Shown in pieces: positions 1 to 8,558 of a DNA stretch of 54,612 bases. The notes beneath the pieces were generated by a model, which searched no databases, was not told where the DNA came from, and saw nothing but the letters and a program-made list of their open reading frames with translations. A program made the translations under genes and the position numbers. The stretch is taken from NCBI GenBank assembly GCA_002320285.1, contig DCKE01000021.1:1-54612 (forward strand), given 5' to 3'. The DNA comes from Flavobacteriaceae bacterium UBA1682. GTDB taxonomy: Bacteria; Bacteroidota; Bacteroidia; Flavobacteriales; Flavobacteriaceae. Positions within the stretch are counted from its first letter, which is position 1, and every line of letters begins with the position of its first letter.

Positions 1-24
1 ATCTGCGTATCTGCGTATCTGCCT
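1..24. repeat. Short octamer tandem repeat at left window edge
   Basis: Three consecutive octamers (atctgcgt, atctgcgt, atctgcct) begin at base 1, so the array probably continues left of the window. Read on the minus strand the unit is GCAGATAC, a one-base variant of the GCGGATAC unit of the larger array at 53028-53290. It lies beyond the terminator of the susCD operon. Confidence 0.6.
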
Positions 25-80
25 GATAAAAGTTGATGTACAAGCGTGAATTGCAAATGGACGCGCAGATTTATTAAAAC

Positions 81-106
81 AAAAAAGGCCGCTTCATGAA
101 GCGGCC
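81..106 (-). terminator. Intrinsic terminator of the susCD operon
   Basis: Bases 87-106 are a perfect 20-base palindrome (GGCCGCTTCATGAAGCGGCC). On the minus strand it is followed by six T residues (81-86). It lies 23 bases beyond the susD stop, so it ends the minus-strand susC-susD transcript. Confidence 0.9.
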
Positions 107-129
107 CCTTTCGTACTAACTAATCAACT

Positions 130-1653
130 TTATCTTTTGGCTATTTCACTGTATAAGTCCGTGTTTTCCAATTCTTCGGAATTCGGAATTCTATACAGGT
201 AATATTTGCTGTTCGCTACAAATTTACTTTGGTCAGGGAATACAAATATTCGATGTCCCTGAGGAGTTAAAGCAACGGTTTGCGGTTTTCCTTCTGCATC
301 GGTATAGCTGTAATCAATTTTAGGTGTTTGAGGATATTCTTTTCTTACCACCGTTTGCTGGTTTCTAACAATATCCGTTAAGCTAAAGCCTTCTCCAAAC
401 AATTCTTTACGACGCTCCAACCAGATCGCGTCAATTAAATCTTGACCACCTAATCCCTGCGCAACAACCGCTCCACGTGCGGTTTTTAATTGGTTTAAGA
501 CGTCTAAAGCATCTCCCTCTCCCAATCGCGCCTTAGCCTCCGCATTGATTAAATACATTTCCGCAGTACGCATCAAAACGATATCTGCAATAGCACCCGG
601 TTTGAATTTGAATTTAGCAACACGCATCCAAACAAAGGCTTCTTTCTTCGGGTCCTTCCCAGGATCCGTTGCCCAGTTGATGATTTTTTTACGGTAGTCC
701 GAATCGTCAAATAAGGTTCTGAAATACGGATCGGCATTGAAACTGTAGTAATAACTCTCTTCAGTAGTCGTGTCTAAAAAGTGGAATTGGTAACTCGCAT
801 CACTCTGTGCCGTGGTTTGAGGATGCCCCCAAATCCATTCTCTATTCTGTATGTCGTTAAAGCCCGCTTTATATTCAGTCTCCGTCATCAAATAGTTGTC
901 TTTCGCCAACAATCGATCAGAATAGGTTTTGGCCTTCTGCCAATCTCTTGCGTATAATGTCGCACGAGATAGTAATCCCAATACCACTTGATCATTGATC
1001 TTGTACTTAGAGTTGCGTTGATAGTTTTCCGGAATCAAAGCCAAAGCCTGCTCCAAATCTGCAATGGATTGCCCATAAACCTGACTCACCGTAGCAGCCG
1101 GCCTACCGATGGTGTTTTCATCTGAGGGTTCTGTGTAGATCGGTACCGCTATAGCATTGGGATCTTTGTCAATAGCAAAGGCATAACTCGAAGCCAAATG
1201 CAAATACATAAATCCACGAAGCGCAAAGGCCTGACCCTTTATTCTGTTTTTCTCCGTAGCTGATCCCTGTGCCTGATCGATGTTTTTTATAACCGCATTC
1301 ATGTTGTTGATCGTTTTATATGCCAATACCCAACTCAAACTGTTGGTACCCCCCTTGGCATATAAGGCCGAAAAAGCATAGTGCGAACTGAATCCATAAC
1401 GGGTGTTTAATACGACATCTGATCCCATAGCATCATTCGCTCTCAACATGGCTCCATAACCTGGATTGGCATAGGAGTTAAAGGTTTCCATCAAGTAACT
1501 CCACGAGCCGGTCAATACTTTATCGGCATCTGTAGTGGTTTTAAATACTTCAGCAGCATCCACCGCCGTAGTCGGATCCGTGTCTAACTCACAAGACACC
1601 ACCAAAAAAGAGGTGAGCAATACGAGTAGTCCGTGTTTATATATTTTTTTCAT
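130..1653 (-). CDS. SusD/RagB-family nutrient-binding outer-membrane lipoprotein
   Basis: 507-residue surface lipoprotein that, in this family, caps a SusC channel and binds the glycan or peptide substrate. The N-terminus is a lipoprotein signal with the lipobox VVSC (Cys21), followed by the acidic linker usual for surface-exported Bacteroidota lipoproteins. The typical SusD helical-repeat segments are visible, such as the stretch around ALRGFMYLHLASSYA (about residues 143-157) and the C-terminal WLERRKELFGEGF motif. Length is normal for the family. It lies 94 bp downstream of the susC-like gene on the same strand and is followed by a strong terminator, so the two form one operon. No glycosidase, peptidase, sigma or anti-sigma gene adjoins the pair, so the substrate cannot be inferred. 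Confidence 0.95.
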   Translation of the reverse strand: MKKIYKHGLLVLLTSFLVVSCELDTDPTTAVDAAEVFKTTTDADKVLTGSWSYLMETFNSYANPGYGAMLRANDAMGSDVVLNTRYGFSSHYAFSALYAKGGTNSLSWVLAYKTINNMNAVIKNIDQAQGSATEKNRIKGQAFALRGFMYLHLASSYAFAIDKDPNAIAVPIYTEPSDENTIGRPAATVSQVYGQSIADLEQALALIPENYQRNSKYKINDQVVLGLLSRATLYARDWQKAKTYSDRLLAKDNYLMTETEYKAGFNDIQNREWIWGHPQTTAQSDASYQFHFLDTTTEESYYYSFNADPYFRTLFDDSDYRKKIINWATDPGKDPKKEAFVWMRVAKFKFKPGAIADIVLMRTAEMYLINAEAKARLGEGDALDVLNQLKTARGAVVAQGLGGQDLIDAIWLERRKELFGEGFSLTDIVRNQQTVVRKEYPQTPKIDYSYTDAEGKPQTVALTPQGHRIFVFPDQSKFVANSKYYLYRIPNSEELENTDLYSEIAKR

Positions 1654-1747
1654 CAGTGACTATTTTATGTTTGTAATTCGTTGTACAGCCTTGTGATGTT
1701 TTATGTCCTACATACAAGACCGGTCTGAATTGTTGGTTTATGGTTTG

Positions 1748-4700
1748 TTATAGTTTTACGTTGACTCCAAAGGAAATGGTTTTCATCGATGGGTATCTGT
1801 AATAGGTAGTTCCATCGAGGTTTTGCTCCGGATCCAAACCTTGCTCTTTGGTAAAAGTCAATAGGTTCTCCGCTTGTAAATAAACACTCACGCGCTCCAG
1901 TTTTACTTTCTGTAACCAATTTTGAGGCAAGTTATAGGATAAGGTGACCGTTTTAAGTTTTAAAAACGATCGATCTACCAAGAAACGATCGGATTGACTC
2001 AGCCAAGAACTCTTCGGATCAGTAGTTAAACGAGGCACATCGGTACTGGTGTTTTCCGGCGTCCAACGGTCCAACATATCCGTACTCCACGTTCTTCCCT
2101 CTGCCCCCAAATGTTGCAAACTCTGTTTGTCGCCATTGTATATTTTCCCTCCTATAGAGTATGTAAACAGAGCCGATAATTCAAATCCCTTATAAGATAA
2201 ATCCGATTGGAATCCACCCGAAACATCCGGTAAGGAATTACCACTTTTAACCTTGTCGGTTTCTTTGGTAGACGCATAGTCTTCCGTGATGACCTTAGTG
2301 CCATCTGCCTCATAACGATACCACTGCGCATTTCCGTTTTGTGGATTGACTCCCGCCCATTCCACCAAATAGAAATCGTATAAGGAACCGCCCTCAACCC
2401 ATTTTTTAGCACCACTCCACATTTCCGCAGATGGTAAGGATACAATTTTGTTTTTGTAAGTCGTGGCATTTAATGAAAGCCTCCAATTCCAATCCGGTGT
2501 GGCAATAGGAGTTCCCTCGATCGTAAATTCAAAACCGTAGTTTTTAATCGCTCCAATGTTTTGACTGGTCGACGAAAATCCCGTTGAGGGTACTAAGGAT
2601 TTGTTAAACAACAAATCCTTGGATTTGCGCTCGAAATATTCTACCGTTCCCGTCAATCGATTGTTAAACAAACCGTAGTCCAAACCAATGTTTAGGTTTA
2701 GGTTGGTTTCCCAACTCAAGTTTGGCGTTGCCAAACGCGATGCGATTAAACCGGATTCACCCAAGTTGTTTTGAATGGCATATAAAGCCTGATAAGCATA
2801 GTATCCGATGTTGTCATTACCCTGTGCTCCATAACTCATTTTTAACGATAAATTGGATAGTCCCTTATCTCTTAAGTTTTGAATAAAGTCTTCTTCAATC
2901 ACTCTCCACGAAGCCCCTACTGACCAGAAGGTTCCCCAGCGGTTGTCCGGATGAAAACGCGATGATCCATCAGAACGAACCGATCCCGAAAGGAAGTATT
3001 TTTTGTCTAAGGCATATTCCACATTCCCGAAAAAACTCAACAGTTTGTATTCGTCGCTATTCCCTTGAAAAGCACTCAGTACCGAAGCCGCATCGGGTTC
3101 GTAAAATCCATCTGTAATCAGCTTCTCTCGCGTTCCTCCAAAATTCGAGGTATTGTAACTGTAAAATTCCTGCCCCGCCAAAGCACTGATGCTGTTGCGG
3201 TCGTTGATGTCTAAGTTGTAATTGAGGACGTTGTTAAAGGTCATTCCCACAGTACGTACATTGGACTTGGAAACGCTACCCCCATTTAAGGCGTCTGGTC
3301 CATAACTCGGATTGATATAGTTGTGCGTAAATCTACTGTTGTAGTCCACGTTCAACGAGGTTTTGAATTTTAAGTTGTCCAAGATTTTGACCTCAGCAAA
3401 GGTTCGTACCGAGGCCGCATCAGTTTTAATTTCGTTTTTGTCGTGAGGCATGGATCCGACCAAATTGTATTTGGCATAGGATGTAGCTCTATAGTTTCCG
3501 TAATCAAAGATGCGCTGTCCAGTATTGGGATCGATTAAGTATGCACCGTTTTCAAGATTGCGCTCATAAATCGGATAAAAAGACGGCACACCACGACTAA
3601 AACCAATGACATTGGAAATGGCCGAATCATCTTGCTTCGGATAGTTTTGTATCGAATGAGTACCCGATACGTTTAAGCCCACTTGCAACCAATCTTTGAC
3701 ATCAGAAGTGATGTTGGTACGGAAATTATATCGTTTAAAACCCGATTCGATCACGGCTCCCTGGTCGTCCAAATACCCCCCTGAGATAAAGTATCTCGAG
3801 TTTTCACCACCTCCGCTAACTCTAACGTTGATTTCTTTGTAATGGGCACTTTGCGATAAGGCATCGCGCCAATCGTCGTTCCACAAGGGTTGTAAACCCG
3901 GAGTAAGTTTACCATCCAATCCTACCGGTTGTGGGTTATTTGTTCCGTATGGGTTGATTCCAATACGCCCTACGATATTGTCCGTAGCATATTGCGCTGC
4001 CTGAGCGGCTGTAAATTGATTGTCCAAACGGCTGTTGCGCAGGGCCTCCCAATACAGTTCAAAGTACTGGTTGGTGTTGAGCTGGTCGTAATCGCGACGG
4101 GCTAAACTCGAAAAACCGTATTTCGAGGTGATTTCAAGACTAGTCGGACTGTTTTTACGCCCTTGTTTGGTAGTGACCATAATGACACCATTGGCAGCTC
4201 TGGATCCGTATAAGGTAGCTGAAGCCGCGTCTTTTAAAACGGTGATGGATTCGATGTCCGATGCAGCTATCGAAGATAAGGTTCCGTCATAGGGAACTCC
4301 ATCAACTACATAAAGGGGTGAACTCGACGCATTGACCGAACCGATACCGCGAATTCTAATGGTAGCCTCCGAACCCGGCTGTCCACTAGCCGAAAAGGAT
4401 TGCAAACCGGCAACCGTTCCCTGCAGTGCTTTGGTCACGTTACTCACCTGTGCTTTTTCGATGTTCGCACCACTTACTATACCAACCGATCCCGTAAAAG
4501 TCGACTTTTTAGCAGTTCCATACGGAATGGTAATCAAGACCTCCCCCAATTCTTCAGAGGATGTTTTTAAAACCGAGCTTATCACCGATCGGTTCATTAC
4601 CGATTCCTTTAGCGTTTCATATCCGAGGTAAGAGAATACTAATGTTCCATTAGCATCTACGCGAATTTGATAGTGCCCATCTAAATCAGTCATGGTAGCC

Positions 4701-4846
4701 GAATCCGGCAAACCCACTACTGTAACAGTGACCCCAGGAAGTGGTCCTTGATTATCGCTAACGGTTCCGCTAACGAGTAATTCTTGAGCGCGTAAACCGT
4801 TTGAAAACAGCACGCTCAACAATAATAAGATATAAAGTTTGTTCAT
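1748..4846 (-). CDS. SusC/RagA-family TonB-linked outer-membrane transporter
   Basis: 1032-residue TonB-dependent channel that works with the adjacent SusD-like lipoprotein. In order it has a signal peptide ending ...GLRAQ (about residue 21), a carboxypeptidase-regulatory-like beta-sandwich (about 24-95), a plug domain with the SusC signatures SPLYVVDGVPYDG and VLKDAASATLYGSRAANGV (about 185-235), and a long beta-barrel ending in an aromatic-rich strand. The ATG at 4846 is chosen because it directly precedes the signal peptide; an in-frame ATG at 4912 would add 22 residues that spoil it. The same frame stays open upstream to a TAG at 4982-4984, beyond which lies a 39-codon ORF. The promoter is probably TACATTTG at 5158-5165. 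Confidence 0.95.
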   Translation of the reverse strand: MNKLYILLLLSVLFSNGLRAQELLVSGTVSDNQGPLPGVTVTVVGLPDSATMTDLDGHYQIRVDANGTLVFSYLGYETLKESVMNRSVISSVLKTSSEELGEVLITIPYGTAKKSTFTGSVGIVSGANIEKAQVSNVTKALQGTVAGLQSFSASGQPGSEATIRIRGIGSVNASSSPLYVVDGVPYDGTLSSIAASDIESITVLKDAASATLYGSRAANGVIMVTTKQGRKNSPTSLEITSKYGFSSLARRDYDQLNTNQYFELYWEALRNSRLDNQFTAAQAAQYATDNIVGRIGINPYGTNNPQPVGLDGKLTPGLQPLWNDDWRDALSQSAHYKEINVRVSGGGENSRYFISGGYLDDQGAVIESGFKRYNFRTNITSDVKDWLQVGLNVSGTHSIQNYPKQDDSAISNVIGFSRGVPSFYPIYERNLENGAYLIDPNTGQRIFDYGNYRATSYAKYNLVGSMPHDKNEIKTDAASVRTFAEVKILDNLKFKTSLNVDYNSRFTHNYINPSYGPDALNGGSVSKSNVRTVGMTFNNVLNYNLDINDRNSISALAGQEFYSYNTSNFGGTREKLITDGFYEPDAASVLSAFQGNSDEYKLLSFFGNVEYALDKKYFLSGSVRSDGSSRFHPDNRWGTFWSVGASWRVIEEDFIQNLRDKGLSNLSLKMSYGAQGNDNIGYYAYQALYAIQNNLGESGLIASRLATPNLSWETNLNLNIGLDYGLFNNRLTGTVEYFERKSKDLLFNKSLVPSTGFSSTSQNIGAIKNYGFEFTIEGTPIATPDWNWRLSLNATTYKNKIVSLPSAEMWSGAKKWVEGGSLYDFYLVEWAGVNPQNGNAQWYRYEADGTKVITEDYASTKETDKVKSGNSLPDVSGGFQSDLSYKGFELSALFTYSIGGKIYNGDKQSLQHLGAEGRTWSTDMLDRWTPENTSTDVPRLTTDPKSSWLSQSDRFLVDRSFLKLKTVTLSYNLPQNWLQKVKLERVSVYLQAENLLTFTKEQGLDPEQNLDGTTYYRYPSMKTISFGVNVKL

Positions 4847-4943
4847 AAAAAACAGTTTATAACAATAGATATAGCTGTAAGCAATATCTTTGCTAAGGTT
4901 AAAAAGCCCCATCAGGCATCGAAAAAAATAAATAGTGGTAAAA

Positions 4944-4968
4944 ACTCCTGTAGAATTACTTTTGGAGT
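4944..4968 (-). promoter_or_regulatory. Weak terminator-like hairpin between leader ORF and susC
   Basis: On the minus strand ACTCC (4964-4968) can pair with GGAGT (4944-4948), followed by a run of five T (4940-4944). It begins 14 bases after the stop of the 39-codon leader ORF. The stem is only 5 bp with a 15-base loop, so it may be chance. The bases ACAGG of its right side could instead pair with CCTGT inside the last codons of the leader ORF. This layout is like a transcription attenuator but is not proof of one. Confidence 0.25.
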
Positions 4969-4981
4969 AAAGAGGGTTGTG

Positions 4982-5101
4982 CTATTGGCAACACAGGTAT
5001 GGACAAGCCATCATAAGATTTTGACGCATTGATTTTACAGATGGTGTTTTTCCATCAAACTTCGAAGAAAGGACTGCTACACTCAAATCAATTGTACTCA
5101 T
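4982..5101 (-). CDS. Candidate 39-residue leader peptide upstream of susC, ending Cys-Cys-Gln
   Basis: A small ORF starts at ATG 5101, about 50 bases after the expected start of the TACATTTG promoter, and ends at TAG 4982-4984. It is the first ORF of the susC transcript. The peptide begins MSTIDLSVAVLSSKFDGK and ends ACPYLCCQ. The start is preceded by an A-rich tract (AAAGTACAGAAATT), as at many Bacteroidota starts. It is in the same frame as susC with no other stop between. It has no signal peptide and no family I can name with certainty. Function is inferred only: a regulatory leader peptide (for example one sensing cysteine through its TGT TGC codons) or a small secreted or modified peptide. 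It could also be a chance ORF. Confidence 0.4.
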   Translation of the reverse strand: MSTIDLSVAVLSSKFDGKTPSVKSMRQNLMMACPYLCCQ

Positions 5102-5157
5102 AATTTCTGTACTTTAAATTATTGGTCTCGGCTTTTATTTAGCCTTTAAGAACTGTA

Positions 5158-5165
5158 CAAATGTA
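5158..5165 (-). promoter_or_regulatory. Bacteroidota -7 promoter element for the susC operon
   Basis: On the minus strand this reads TACATTTG, an exact match to TAnnTTTG. It would start transcription near 5151, giving a leader of about 305 bases before the susC ATG that contains the 39-codon ORF. No clear -33 TTG was seen. Confidence 0.55.
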
Positions 5166-5418
5166 GGGTTTCGATTTTTTGAAAATATACCATAAATATG
5201 GTAGATTTTGGGAAATTGAAAAAAAACCCTTGTTTGACTCCATTATTTTTGAACATTCGCCTAGCATTTCGATAATAAGCTTATCGTTTTGCTAGCTTTT
5301 TTATCGGTATACTAAAAACCTGAAAACCGATACACCACTACTAAACAGCTGTTTAACTCATTTTTTTTTACTTTGGAACGAAATTGGTCTATTGTTATCT
5401 AAACCAATATCCTTTAAT

Positions 5419-5778
5419 ATGAATCAACTCGAAGTCGGCGATGAAATCACCAGCAATATTCCGGAATTAAAAAAAGAAATATCAAGAGCCCTTAGCTTTA
5501 AAAACTCGTATGGCTTGATCCGTGTAATTGCCAAATACACCCAGAAGATGGTGGAACAAAGACGCAGTGAACGCGTAGATACCTGTTTGAAATTAGTAGG
5601 ACGCTGTTATAGCCAAGGCGATACCACAGTCAAAAATGCGATTGAAAATGTGTTTGTTTTTTCACTGGACAACATCCTCTTTTCATATAATTATATGGAG
5701 CGAAAAAAAGTACTCCGTAGCATACCTACCGGTTTGTATACCGCATATCTCAAACAAGTATACGCTTCCGGAGTTTGA
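5419..5778 (+). CDS. Small conserved protein of unknown function (DUF7674-like)
   Basis: 119-residue soluble protein with no signal peptide or membrane segment. It appears all-helical, with basic and aromatic residues through the middle (around KYTQKMVEQRRSERVDTC). It resembles small flavobacterial proteins annotated as DUF7674, but I recall that family only loosely. The ATG at 5419 is preferred to the TTG at 5392 because it sits after an A/T-rich leader and begins MNQLEVGDEITSNIPELKKE, while the extra nine residues look like untranslated sequence. It stands alone on the plus strand and converges with the barrel-protein gene that ends at 5874. No function is claimed. Confidence 0.6.
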   Translation: MNQLEVGDEITSNIPELKKEISRALSFKNSYGLIRVIAKYTQKMVEQRRSERVDTCLKLVGRCYSQGDTTVKNAIENVFVFSLDNILFSYNYMERKKVLRSIPTGLYTAYLKQVYASGV

Positions 5779-5833
5779 TGTCTTTCCGTCATATTGATTG
5801 GGAAATCTAGGTGCTAATCTCCATGCTTTAATC

Positions 5834-5872
5834 TCCCCTTCTCAGTGCTCTTAAAAACATTGGGGAAGGGGA
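5834..5872. terminator. Weak hairpin between convergent genes
   Basis: TCCCCTTC (5834-5841) and GAAGGGGA (5865-5872) can pair around a 23-base loop. It lies between convergent stops at 5778 and 5874. There is no good T-run, so it is only a possible bidirectional terminator. Confidence 0.3.
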
Positions 5873-5873
5873 A

Positions 5874-8276
5874 TTAGTTTACTCTATTGTTTTCTTCTTG
5901 GTTTCCGAAATTTCGTTTGGCCACCTTTAATTTACTATTGCCAAATGTATAATTTACCGCTAGTCGTATGCTTTGAGAATCAAAATAATTTCGGTAACTG
6001 ATTTTCACACCGTTGGTCGTACTTGTCGACAAACCGCGTTGACTGCCCAATACATCATTTGCACTGAGATTTAGAGTTAATTTTTTGTCTAAAAAAATCA
6101 TTTTAAACGCCAAGTCTAAACTCGAACTTCCCGATTCGGTATAAAAAGAACTGACACCCGGGAAATCAATCCAATAGTTTACAGACATCAACAGCGTTTT
6201 ATTTTGATTAAGTATAAAATCATTATTGGAACTGAAGGCGGTTTTTGTTCCTTCCTTTGTTTCGGCAGTCTGCGGAATCGATGATTTGGCATAGACATAC
6301 GATACATCTAAGGTATTCATACTACTCCACCACGACCACGTATTGAATGTCAAGGTCTCCGTCAATCCAACAGCATATTCCTTAAGGTAGTTTAATGGAA
6401 TGATCTGTGTGGTATTCGTGTTTAAATCAATGATGGACACCTGCTCAAAACCATCGGTTTGCTTGGATAAGTATAAGGTATTAATCCATTTGTCTTTATA
6501 GGTGTATGAAAAGCTTAAATTGTCTCTTAAAGCCGGTTGCAAAATTGGATTTCCCTCAATATAAACAAAGGGGTTTTCATTGATTCTAAATGGATTCAAC
6601 TGTTCGTAATTTGGTCTGCGAACCCTTTTGCTGTAATCCAAAGACAGGCTGTTGTCTTCATTGGAATTATAAACGAGATAAAAAGTGGGAAACCATTTTA
6701 GGTAGTCCTTTTTTGTGGTTTGATCGTAATTATGAGAAACACCTGTGGTTTGGGTCGCTTCTAATCGCAGTCCCAATTGAGCCTCCCATTGGGAATTTAA
6801 TTTTTTGTTTATTCCCATATAAATCGCTTCGTTGACCTCGGTATAATCAAAAGTATTGGTTTGCGATAGATCTAAAATGGGCATACCGCTTTGTTTGTCG
6901 TAAAAAGCTAGTTCATTTTTGGTGGTAGTTTTAGAGTATTTTCCACCGAAAGTCCAATTGCCCCAGTTAGTCGGTAACGCGATGTCTGTCTTAGCCGAGA
7001 TATTATTAAGTTTTTTAAGATTGGTGTTTAATCCCGCAAAATAGGTATTGGGTATGATTATTTGATCAGCGCTCCATTGGTTTCCTCTATAATCCCTTTG
7101 ATCGCGACTTTGATATGTAAAATAATCTAAATCCATAGTTATCTCCCTACCAATCGTATCTAATTTGTAGGTATTATGCCAATTAAAGGAGTTTAGATCG
7201 GGAGTAGTCCGAGACTCAGAAAGCGATTTGATATAGGAATTAACCTTGTCAAACTCATAGTCCGAACGCGTTGTTTGGGAATCCTCATCAATATTCATTT
7301 TGTAAAAACTCCCCAAATAAAGCAAGCCGGTATTCCATTTTGGCGATACCTGATAGTCTATTCCCAATCTGGCACTGATATAGTCTTGTTCTATTTTTCT
7401 CGGATTATTGGTAGACCAAAGTTCATCGGTAAAATAGGTTTTTCCCTGATCAACATTTCGTCGTGTGGCACTACCTCCGTTGATAGCTGCTTGAATTGTA
7501 AAGTTGTTCTTGTTGTAATTAAAGCTGCCCTGTAAAGAAGTACTGGGATAAAAACGCTGTAGGTAAGCCGTTCCGATCAATGCATTCCAACTGTCCTTTT
7601 TTGCGGTTTTTAGTTTTATATTGATCAATCCGCTATTGCCCTCTGCATCATATTTTGCAGGAGGTGTTGTAATAAGCTCGATGCTTTTAATTTGATCCGA
7701 AGGTATGGTTTTTAGAAAATTGACTAAATCATCACCCGAAAGTTGAATCAAACGATCGTCGATCAGCACCGACATACCACTTTTACCAACCATCGCTATT
7801 TTTTCATTGTGAACTCGGATACCCGGTGTCGCTCGTAGCGCATCTAAGGCATCTCCACCCGTGGCCATTATGGTGTTTTCAACATGAAAAACCATGCGAT
7901 CCACCTTGCGCTCGATTCGCTTTTTCTGCGCTTCTAATACGATTTCTCCCAATTCAGTGTCACCTGTGATTTCTATAAGCCCCAAGTCTACATCAGCGTC
8001 GATTTCCAATTGTTTTTGATAAGCCGTTTTACCAAAATACAGGACCTCCAAAATATAGCTTTGAGACTTTACAGCTTCGAATACAAATTGCCCATTGGCC
8101 TGCGTACTAGTTTGTTTGACCACCGTAGAATCAGCCGCTTTCAAATAGAGCTCCGCCCACTCAATCGCTTGCTTACTCTGATCCGTTAGCCTGCCTGAAA
8201 TGACAAATTGCTGTGCTTGCATCGGTAAAGCCACCGCAAATAATAAAACCAAAAAATAATAAAACTCTTTACGCAT
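5874..8276 (-). CDS. TonB-dependent-receptor-like outer-membrane beta-barrel protein
   Basis: 800-residue outer-membrane protein. It has a signal peptide ending ...ALPMQAQ (about residue 21), a carboxypeptidase-regulatory-like domain (about 25-110), a plug-like domain (about 120-225, with LDALRATPGIRV and SIELITTPPAKYDAEGNSG), and a large barrel of the outer-membrane beta-barrel family type. This group lacks the SusC signatures and a SusD partner and is usually annotated 'outer membrane beta-barrel family protein'. The plug motif PAKYDAEGNSGLINIKLK is typical. It probably moves a small ligand or metal chelate across the outer membrane, but the ligand is unknown. It appears monocistronic. The ATG at 8276 directly starts the signal peptide. 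Confidence 0.9.
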   Translation of the reverse strand: MRKEFYYFLVLLFAVALPMQAQQFVISGRLTDQSKQAIEWAELYLKAADSTVVKQTSTQANGQFVFEAVKSQSYILEVLYFGKTAYQKQLEIDADVDLGLIEITGDTELGEIVLEAQKKRIERKVDRMVFHVENTIMATGGDALDALRATPGIRVHNEKIAMVGKSGMSVLIDDRLIQLSGDDLVNFLKTIPSDQIKSIELITTPPAKYDAEGNSGLINIKLKTAKKDSWNALIGTAYLQRFYPSTSLQGSFNYNKNNFTIQAAINGGSATRRNVDQGKTYFTDELWSTNNPRKIEQDYISARLGIDYQVSPKWNTGLLYLGSFYKMNIDEDSQTTRSDYEFDKVNSYIKSLSESRTTPDLNSFNWHNTYKLDTIGREITMDLDYFTYQSRDQRDYRGNQWSADQIIIPNTYFAGLNTNLKKLNNISAKTDIALPTNWGNWTFGGKYSKTTTKNELAFYDKQSGMPILDLSQTNTFDYTEVNEAIYMGINKKLNSQWEAQLGLRLEATQTTGVSHNYDQTTKKDYLKWFPTFYLVYNSNEDNSLSLDYSKRVRRPNYEQLNPFRINENPFVYIEGNPILQPALRDNLSFSYTYKDKWINTLYLSKQTDGFEQVSIIDLNTNTTQIIPLNYLKEYAVGLTETLTFNTWSWWSSMNTLDVSYVYAKSSIPQTAETKEGTKTAFSSNNDFILNQNKTLLMSVNYWIDFPGVSSFYTESGSSSLDLAFKMIFLDKKLTLNLSANDVLGSQRGLSTSTTNGVKISYRNYFDSQSIRLAVNYTFGNSKLKVAKRNFGNQEENNRVN

Positions 8277-8558
8277 CTTTTCCTTTATAAGTTTATTAGC
8301 TATTTCTACCTAACCTATAAAGGAATTTCATGCCACTTATACACACACAAACAACTCACTGTATTTCAGGTACTTAAATTTTTAATCCAATTACAGCTGT
8401 TCGAATACGCACAGTAGGTGTTCGGTTATACCCAATTGACGGCACACAATAGTCTGGTAAAACGAGATTTCTATAAAAATTTCGTTAGTGTTGATCTCTA
8501 TAAATTTCTGTTGCTTTATATCGTAGCGCTACAAATAGGCGTCTTAGAATCTGGTCCA

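Larger units (their letters stand above)
4847..5418. other. 572 bp intergenic region between susC and the 119-aa gene
   Basis: The region holds the susC leader (4847-5150) with its small ORF, a promoter at 5158-5165, and an AT-rich divergent half (5166-5418). Two short inverted repeats lie in the divergent half: CGATAA/TTATCG at 5270-5286 and TATCGGT/ACCGATA at 5302-5332. A near-consensus -7 element (TTACTTTG, 5368-5375) could serve the plus-strand gene at 5419. No further gene is supported. Confidence 0.6.

Noticed and set aside
5302..5332. TATCGGT/ACCGATA repeat as a further TetR site
   Set aside because: The 17-base spacing and lack of a central palindrome do not match the 14-base sites at 39988 and 40647.
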